Shown: one piece after another, positions 57,321 through 64,000 of the stretch
Position numbering within the stretch: position 1 is the first letter of the stretch
Layout of the letters: every line of letters begins with the position of its first letter
NCBI RefSeq assembly: GCF_029167105.1
Contig: NZ_JARFML010000002.1
Coordinates: 62,001-126,000 of the forward strand
Length of the DNA stretch: 64,000 bases
Source of the DNA: Bradyrhizobium yuanmingense
GTDB taxonomy: Bacteria > Pseudomonadota > Alphaproteobacteria > Rhizobiales > Xanthobacteraceae
Direction: 5' to 3'
Notes under the pieces: model-generated
Database searches by the model: none
Told to the model about the DNA's origin: nothing
Seen by the model: the letters and a program-made list of their open reading frames with translations, nothing else
Program-made: the position numbers and the translations under genes

Positions 57321-58088
57321 TTATTTCAGAGTGACGCCAAGCTGCTCCGAAAACGCCTCGTCGGTGCGGTCGAGCCTGAGCGGGGTGACCGAGACGTAGC
57401 GCTCGCGCAGCGCCGCGAGATCGGTGCCGTCGGCGGGCGTGTCGAGCATCGCGGTGCGTTCGAAGCCGATCCAGAAATAGGGATTGCCGCGGCCGTCCCG
57501 GCGCTCGTCGATCCTGAGGAAGCCGAGATTGCGCTTGCCTTGCCGCGTGACGCGGATGCCCAGCACATCCTCCGGCGCGCAGGACGGGAAGTTGATGTTG
57601 ATGACGGTGTCCTTCGGAACGCCGGCGGCGATCACCTTGCGCAGGATATCCGGCCCGAATTTGCGGGCCGTATCCCACGGCGGACGTTCGCGGGTCTCGA
57701 CGCTGAACTCCTGCGACAATGCGAATGACGGCAACCCCAGGATGGTGCCTTCCAATGCGCCGGCAATGGTGCCGGAATAGACCACGTCCTCGGCGACGTT
57801 GCGGCCCTTGTTGACGCCGGACAGCACGACATCGGGCAGCTTGGCACCCAGGATATGGCGCGCGCCCATGATGACGCAGTCGGTCGGCGTGCCGCGCACG
57901 GCGAAGTGCCGCGGGCCGACCTCGCGCAGTCGCAAGGGATCGTTCAGCGACAGCGAATGCGACACGCCGGACTGGTCGAGCTCGGGCGCCACCACCCAGA
58001 CATCGTCCGACAAAGCGCGCGCGATCTCCTCCACGACCTTGAGGCCGGGAGCGTGGATTCCGTCGTCATTGGTGCAGAGAATGCGCAT
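57321..58088 (-). CDS. surE: 5'/3'-nucleotidase SurE
   Basis: 255 residues from MRILCTNDDGIHAPGL. The metal-binding TNDDG is at 6-10, SGVSHSLSL at about 39-47, and SGVNKGRNVAEDVVYSGTIA holds the conserved Asn. It dephosphorylates nucleoside monophosphates. The longer upstream frame is rejected. Confidence 0.95.
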   Translation of the reverse strand: MRILCTNDDGIHAPGLKVVEEIARALSDDVWVVAPELDQSGVSHSLSLNDPLRLREVGPRHFAVRGTPTDCVIMGARHILGAKLPDVVLSGVNKGRNVAEDVVYSGTIAGALEGTILGLPSFALSQEFSVETRERPPWDTARKFGPDILRKVIAAGVPKDTVININFPSCAPEDVLGIRVTRQGKRNLGFLRIDERRDGRGNPYFWIGFERTAMLDTPADGTDLAALRERYVSVTPLRLDRTDEAFSEQLGVTLK

Positions 58089-58197
58089 GCGGAAGGTTCG
58101 ATTCCTGAAAGCGGGTCTGAGCCGTCTTATCCGGCCAGCGCCGATCAGGCAAACCGGACGATTGCGGTCCGGCGGCTGGTTCCCTGGGCTGGTCCCG

Positions 58198-58560
58198 CTA
58201 GCGGCGAACGCGCCATTGCGGCAGGAAGCGCGCAAGCCGGCCTTCTGCACGCAGTTGCATCGCCGGCACGACCGGGTTCACGACGGAAGCCTCGATGACG
58301 CCGAGCGCCTTCAGCTGCGCGACGAACGGATCGGACGTCGGCTCCTGCGGAAAGCGTTCGCGTGCCACGCTCAGCGCCATGTCGAAATCCGCAGCATTGA
58401 CCCCGGGCTTGGCCCGCCGGCTCTGCACGAGATCATTGTCCCAGAGCCGCGCGATCTCGATGTCGAGAACGCCGCGGAGGCGCTGATCGATGGCCTGGAT
58501 CCCGGCGCCCGTCACCGCCCATTGTCTTCCGACCCAGAAGATGTCGCGGTGCAAGGCCAT
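58198..58560 (-). CDS. Hypothetical protein
   Basis: 120 residues from MALHRDIFWVGRQWAVTGAG; an ATG at 58632 would add 24 residues. The segment IQAIDQRLRGVLDIEIARLW and the C-terminus PAMQLRAEGRLARFLPQW look like a conserved small cytoplasmic protein. Seen between surE and serS. No function can be given. Confidence 0.65.
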   Translation of the reverse strand: MALHRDIFWVGRQWAVTGAGIQAIDQRLRGVLDIEIARLWDNDLVQSRRAKPGVNAADFDMALSVARERFPQEPTSDPFVAQLKALGVIEASVVNPVVPAMQLRAEGRLARFLPQWRVRR

Positions 58561-58679
58561 GAACGGAGGGTTCGCGTGGACGGGCCGGCAGGATAGCCGG
58601 CCGCCCGATCTTCGCAACGCGATTCTCGTCATGCCGTGTTTTCGGACGCGTACCGGTGCCCACTTCGCGGGAAAACGCT

Positions 58680-60041
<1,362 letters not shown>

Positions 60042-60088
60042 TCAACATCTTATGTTGACAATCTACATCAGTGCTTCCCCTAGCACTC

Positions 60089-60190
60089 TGTCATCGCCCG
60101 CGAAAGCGGGCGATCCAGTATTCAAGAGACGTCAGTGTTTCCCCCAAGGGCCGCGGCGTACTGGATTCCCCGCTTTCGCGGAGAATGACA
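60089..60190. repeat. Palindromic repeat, same family as 54442-54546, other orientation
   Basis: TGTCATCGCCCGCGAAAGCGGGCGATCCAGTA at one end (hairpin) and CCGCGGCGTACTGGATTCCCCGCTTTCGCGG...AATGACA at the other. It lies between serS and tatC. Confidence 0.8.
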
Positions 60191-60208
60191 CCGGTGGGCT
60201 TGGTCGCC

Positions 60209-61021
60209 CTACTCCGCCGGATTGGCCGGCGTCGACACGTCGGTGCCGGTGGCTTGCGACGAAGCCGCCGCCTTCCTCTCCACTATCCCAACCGCGATGA
60301 TCGAGCCCTCGTACAGCGCCATCAGCGGAAACGCGAGGGAGCACTGGCTGAGCACGTCGGGCGGCGTCAGCACGGCTGCGATCACGAAGGCCATGACGAT
60401 GAAATAGCGGCGCTTCTCGCGCAGCATCTTCGAGCTGACGATGCCGATCCGCCCGAGCAGCGTCAGGATCACCGGCAGCTGGAAGGCGATGCCGAAGGCG
60501 AAGATCAGCGACATCATCAGCGACAGATATTCGCCGACCTTGGGCAGCAGCTGGATCTGCGCGGTCTCGTCGCCGCCGGCCTGCTGCATGCCGAGCGAGA
60601 AGCGCACCAGCATCGGCAGCACGACGAAATAGACCAGCGCCGCGCCCAGCACGAAGAAGAACGGCGTCGCGACCAGATACGGCAGGAACGCCTGCTTCTC
60701 GTGCTTGTAGAGCCCGGGCGCGACGAACTTGTAGATCTGCGTCGCCACGATCGGGAACGAGATGAAGCCGGCGCCGAACAGCGCGAGCTTGAGCTGGGTG
60801 ATGAAATATTCGAGCAGCGCCGTGTAGATGAACTTCGAGTTCTCGGGACCCGCGATCCACACGAACGGCCAGACAAGCACGTTGTAGATCTGCTTGGCGA
60901 AAAAGAAGCAGAAGATGAAGGCCAGGCCAAAGCCGAGCAGCGCCTTGATCAGCCGCGAGCGCAGCTCGATCAAATGGTCCATCAGCGGCGCTTTGCTGGC
61001 CTCGATATCGGCGTCGGTCAT
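60209..61021 (-). CDS. tatC: Sec-independent protein translocase TatC
   Basis: 270 residues with six membrane segments. The N-terminal [20 protein letters not shown] holds the conserved ELR(S/K)R motif for signal-peptide binding; later blocks [20 protein letters not shown] and [20 protein letters not shown]. Four-base overlap with tatB. Confidence 0.96.
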   Translation of the reverse strand: MTDADIEASKAPLMDHLIELRSRLIKALLGFGLAFIFCFFFAKQIYNVLVWPFVWIAGPENSKFIYTALLEYFITQLKLALFGAGFISFPIVATQIYKFVAPGLYKHEKQAFLPYLVATPFFFVLGAALVYFVVLPMLVRFSLGMQQAGGDETAQIQLLPKVGEYLSLMMSLIFAFGIAFQLPVILTLLGRIGIVSSKMLREKRRYFIVMAFVIAAVLTPPDVLSQCSLAFPLMALYEGSIIAVGIVERKAAASSQATGTDVSTPANPAE

Positions 61022-61512
61022 GACGCTTTGGCGTCCTTGATCGCTTCGGATGGCGCGGTGTCCTGCGCAACCTTCGCCTGTTCGACTTCACGGGTGATCG
61101 CGAGCGGCTCGTTCGCCGCCGCATGCGCTTCGGCTTCCATGAAGGTCGAAGGCGTCGGGTTCTCCGGTGTCGTGGGCGTGACGGGCGGATCGACGGCAGT
61201 GGCGGCCGGCGTCTCGGCCGGCTTGTCCAGCGCATCGATGCGAAGCGCGTCGCTGACGTCCTTCTGGAGCGAAGTCATCGGATTGAAACCCGTGGCGGCT
61301 TCCTTGACCTCGTCGAAGCTTTTCTTGAGGTCGGCCATCTCGGCCTCGCGCATCGCTTCCTGGAACTGGCCCTGGAATTCGGCGGCCATCTTGCGGGCCT
61401 TGCTCATCCATTGCCCGACCATGCGCAGCACGCCCGGCAGCTCTTTCGGGCCGATGGCGATCAGGGCCACGACCCCGATGAGGACCAGTTCACTCCACCC
61501 GATGTCGAACAT
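61018..61512 (-). CDS. tatB: Sec-independent protein translocase TatB
   Basis: 164 residues. Short N-terminal membrane helix ([20 protein letters not shown], then PKELP hinge), amphipathic helix, and an acidic unstructured tail. Its stop overlaps the tatC start. Confidence 0.95.
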   Translation of the reverse strand: MFDIGWSELVLIGVVALIAIGPKELPGVLRMVGQWMSKARKMAAEFQGQFQEAMREAEMADLKKSFDEVKEAATGFNPMTSLQKDVSDALRIDALDKPAETPAATAVDPPVTPTTPENPTPSTFMEAEAHAAANEPLAITREVEQAKVAQDTAPSEAIKDAKAS

Positions 61513-61603
61513 GAGGTCTTCCGTTCACGCAAAGCCGGAGCCGGCCCAATCCCTCGCGCGCAGGATCGGGGCCGCTACCCGCGTCTCGCGTGCTGCTTCC
61601 GGC

Positions 61604-61837
61604 TCAGACGGCCTTGCTGCCGACGTCGGACCGCGTCGCGGTCGGCGCGCCATTGTGCTCGATCGACTTGGCCGGCTCGGGCTTCTCGGCGGGCTTGTCC
61701 TCGTCCTGCATGCCCTTCTTGAACGCCTTGATGCCCTGCGCCACGTCGCCCATCAGATCCGAAATCTTGCCGCGGCCGAACAGCAGCAGGACCACTGCGA
61801 TCACCAAGATCCAGTGCCAAATGCTGAGTGAACCCAT
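61604..61837 (-). CDS. tatA: Sec-independent protein translocase TatA
   Basis: 77 residues from [20 protein letters not shown], the hinge FGRGKISDL and the amphipathic helix [15 protein letters not shown]. The longer frame upstream lacks similarity. Confidence 0.96.
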   Translation of the reverse strand: MGSLSIWHWILVIAVVLLLFGRGKISDLMGDVAQGIKAFKKGMQDEDKPAEKPEPAKSIEHNGAPTATRSDVGSKAV

Positions 61838-62002
61838 CCTGCAACCCTCCAAACGCGCATGGCCGGGGACCCGGCCGATCTTCACCGAAACCTAGGCTTG
61901 GCAGGCCTCAAAAACAAGGACCAAGGCAGCGCCAATTCGCTGTCGGCGCTACGCAATCTTGCTAGTGTTAACTGGTCGCAGGGGCCGTAATTCGCCGGTA
62001 CG

Positions 62003-62758
62003 TCAGTCCTCGGCGCCGCCTTCGCTGCCACCCTCATTGCCGCCTTCTGGCGGGCTCTCGGGCTCGACCGCAGGCGCAAGGGCGAGATCGAGGTCATCGC
62101 CCGGTTCCAGCGGATCCTCGTCCTCCCGCAGGGCCGGATCATCCGACGGCGTCGGCACGCTGAACCCGGTGGGCAGGCGCGAATCCAACAGGCCGGTGCC
62201 CTTCAACTCTTCCAGGCCCGGCAGGTCGCCAAGCTGTTCCAGAGTGAATTGCGACAGGAACTCCTCGGTGGTTCCGAAGGTCAGGGGCCGGCCCGGCGTC
62301 TTGCGTCGGCCGCGCGGCTTGATCCAGCCGGTCTCCAGCAGCACGTCGAGCGTGCCCTTCGACGTGACGACGCCGCGGATCTCCTCGATCTCGGCCCGCG
62401 TCACCGGCTGGTGATAGGCGATGATCGCGAGCACCTCGATTGCGGCCCGCGACAGGCGGCGGGTCTCGGTGCTCTCCCGCGTCATCAGCCAGGCCAGATC
62501 GCCGGCGGTGCGGAACGTCCATTTGTTGGCGACGCGAACGAGATTGACGCCGCGCGAGGCATAATCGGCCTGCAACTGCTCGAGCGCAGCCTTGACGTCG
62601 ACGCCTTCGGGCATGCGCTTGGCCAGCGTCGCGGTGTCCAGCGGTTCATTCGAGGCGAACAGCAGCGCCTCCAGCAGCCGCAATTCCTCGGGACGCGCCT
62701 GGGATTCGTTCTCCATCGGCTCGGCCTCTTCTACCCGCACTTCAGCCAGGCTTGCCAT
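62003..62758 (-). CDS. scpB: Segregation and condensation protein B
   Basis: 251 residues from MASLAEVRVEEAEP with AGGAG upstream. Two winged-helix domains: LRLLEALLFASNEPLDTATL and RLSRAAIEVLAIIAYHQPVT, then RAEIEEIRG. The C-terminal tail is acidic and Gly-rich. Partner of ScpA in the SMC complex. Confidence 0.95.
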   Translation of the reverse strand: MASLAEVRVEEAEPMENESQARPEELRLLEALLFASNEPLDTATLAKRMPEGVDVKAALEQLQADYASRGVNLVRVANKWTFRTAGDLAWLMTRESTETRRLSRAAIEVLAIIAYHQPVTRAEIEEIRGVVTSKGTLDVLLETGWIKPRGRRKTPGRPLTFGTTEEFLSQFTLEQLGDLPGLEELKGTGLLDSRLPTGFSVPTPSDDPALREDEDPLEPGDDLDLALAPAVEPESPPEGGNEGGSEGGAED

Positions 62759-62779
62759 GGCAGATTCTCCTTCTTGCAC

Positions 62780-63619
62780 TTAAGCGACCGGCGCATCAGG
62801 CGCAGGAGCTGCGTCCGGGACCGGTTTTGGGCGCCCCTTCCGGAAATAGATCGGCGCAAACGCTTCCTTCTGATTCAGCTCCAGCTGACCTTCGCGCACC
62901 AATTCGAGCGCGGCGGCAAAGCTCGAGGCGAATACCGTTGCGCGCTGCGTCGGATCGGCGACATGCCGGATCAGGAAGTCGTCGAGAACACCCCAATCGT
63001 CCTGCTCGGTGATGCTGCCGACCAGCCGCTCCAGCGTGGCGCGTGCTTCGGCGAGCGACCACACCGTGCGCTTGGCCAGATGCACGCTCGCCAGCACGCG
63101 CGACTGGCGTTGCGCGGCATAGGCGGTGAGCAAATCATAGAGCGTGGCCGTGTATTTCGGGTGCTTGATCTCGGCGATGTGCTCGGGCTCGCCACGCGGG
63201 AAGATGTCGCGCTGCAATTGCGGCCTGTTCATCAGCCGGTTGGCGGCTTCGCGAATGGCTTCCAGGCGGCGCAAGCGGTTGGCGAGCGCCGTCGCCATCT
63301 GCTCGGCGCTCGGGCCTTCCGCGCTCGGCGGCTCCGGCAGCAGCAGGCGCGACTTCAGGAAGGCAAGCCATGCGGCCATCACCAGATAGTCCGCGGCGAG
63401 CTCCAGCCGGATCTTTCGCGCGGCTTCGATGAAATGCAGGTACTGGTCGGCGAGCGCGAGGATCGAAATCTTGGCGAGGTCGACCTTCTGCTGCCGCGCC
63501 AGCGCGAGCAACAAATCGAGCGGGCCCTCATAGCCCTCGACGTCCACCACCAACGCCGGCTCACCCTCGGCGAGCTCTGCGGGCCGCCCGGTTTCGAACG
63601 ATAGGATTTCTGCAGTCAT
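62780..63619 (-). CDS. scpA: Segregation and condensation protein A (kleisin)
   Basis: 279 residues. VDVEGYEGPLDLLLALARQQ is the N-terminal SMC-binding block; ADYLVMAAWLAFLKSRLLLP follows, and a C-terminal winged helix (LVREGQLELNQKEAFAPIYF). Start overlaps nagZ by four bases, so nagZ-scpA-scpB are translationally linked. Confidence 0.95.
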   Translation of the reverse strand: MTAEILSFETGRPAELAEGEPALVVDVEGYEGPLDLLLALARQQKVDLAKISILALADQYLHFIEAARKIRLELAADYLVMAAWLAFLKSRLLLPEPPSAEGPSAEQMATALANRLRRLEAIREAANRLMNRPQLQRDIFPRGEPEHIAEIKHPKYTATLYDLLTAYAAQRQSRVLASVHLAKRTVWSLAEARATLERLVGSITEQDDWGVLDDFLIRHVADPTQRATVFASSFAAALELVREGQLELNQKEAFAPIYFRKGRPKPVPDAAPAPDAPVA

Positions 63620-64000
63620 GCCGATGCCGTATTTGCCCGTGCGATCAATGCATCCAGTTCGGCGCGTGCGGCCACGCGGTCGAACGGCTGCGGCGGCTTG
63701 CGTGCGGCGAGCGCGGCGCTCGCCCGCTCCAGCGCCGTACCGGCCAATTCAGGTGTCTCGCCGGCGACGTCGCGCATCTCCTCGATGTTGCCGTTGCAAT
63801 GCAGGGCCACGTCGCAGCCGGCCGCGAAGATCGCGCGAGTCCGCTCGGCGATATTCCCCGACAGCGCGTTCATCGACACGTCATCACTCATTAACAAACC
63901 CTGGAACCCGATTGCGCCGCGAATCACGTCAGCAATCATTGTCGCAGATGTCGTCGCCGGATGGGCGGGGTCGAAGGCGCTAAACACAACATGTGCAGTC
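63616..64000 (-). CDS. nagZ: Beta-N-acetylhexosaminidase (GH3), C-terminal part
   Basis: Only the last 128 or so codons are in the window; the rest lies beyond the right edge. FSAFDPAHPATTSATMIADV, then the GH3 aspartate motif LMSDDVSMNALSG and GCDVALHCNGN. It removes GlcNAc from anhydro-muropeptides in murein recycling. Neighbour order with scpAB is typical for Rhizobiales. Confidence 0.9.
   Translation of the reverse strand, partial: TAHVVFSAFDPAHPATTSATMIADVIRGAIGFQGLLMSDDVSMNALSGNIAERTRAIFAAGCDVALHCNGNIEEMRDVAGETPELAGTALERASAALAARKPPQPFDRVAARAELDALIARANTASA

Overview
The window looks like a chromosomal segment of a Bradyrhizobium-type alphaproteobacterium (Rhizobiales). The DNA is GC-rich. 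The gene order (nagZ-scpA-scpB-tatABC-serS, surE, pcm, NlpD-like protein; yajC-secD-secF; gyrA-ssb-uvrA) is typical of that group. So are the DUF1127 protein, the GTTC-N7-GTTC SOS boxes upstream of ssb and uvrA, and several families of palindromic intergenic repeats. Organism identity is inferred; no rRNA or tRNA gene was seen.

Layout. 1-11 kb: tail of a peptidoglycan-binding protein, an orphan BrnA-type antitoxin, cysK, a small Cys-rich protein, tgt, a patatin-like lipoprotein, a TetR regulator and a PepSY protein. Two near-identical operator/promoter sites flank the patatin and TetR genes. Then come asd, preceded by a threonine-rich leader peptide and an intrinsic terminator (a likely attenuator), queA, two cyclophilins and coaD. 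11-16 kb: a small secreted protein, a Kup-like remnant, and an iron-uptake operon (frameshifted TonB receptor, PepSY membrane protein, small membrane protein). 16-27 kb: gyrA, a DUF2306 protein, a frameshifted LMW-PTPase-like gene, ssb, three tandem outer-membrane beta-barrel paralogues and uvrA.

26.7-34.4 kb is the accessory part: DinB-like protein, kptA, a WYL-like gene fused at its 3' end to the remains of a DUF433/DUF5615 toxin-antitoxin pair, a HAD phosphatase, a YVTN propeller/SRPBCC pair, a structured intergenic repeat, and a phage remnant lying between two halves of a split Bradyrhizobium-type repeat.

34-47.6 kb: a PCC-domain protein with an acyl-CoA synthetase, two GNAT paralogues around an SPW protein, DUF3597, DUF2189, a lytic transglycosylase, DUF1127, trmFO, a kinase-like protein fused to an ANL C-terminal domain, a CAP protein and a class V aminotransferase. 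47.6-64 kb: ilvA, the yajC-secD-secF operon continuing into homologues of two mitochondrial complex I assembly factors, a DUF815 ATPase, then the envelope, repair and division cluster: NlpD-like, pcm, a response regulator, surE, serS, tatCBA, scpBA and nagZ (cut by the window end).

Functional links: tgt and queA both serve queuosine synthesis; ssb and uvrA both carry SOS operators; asd supplies the Thr/Met/Lys/DAP branch and ilvA consumes threonine; Sec and Tat export systems sit near several envelope enzymes. The strongest new-looking items are the asd leader/attenuator, the paired operators around the TetR gene, the kinase-ANL fusion, and a Tgt that has lost its whole zinc site.
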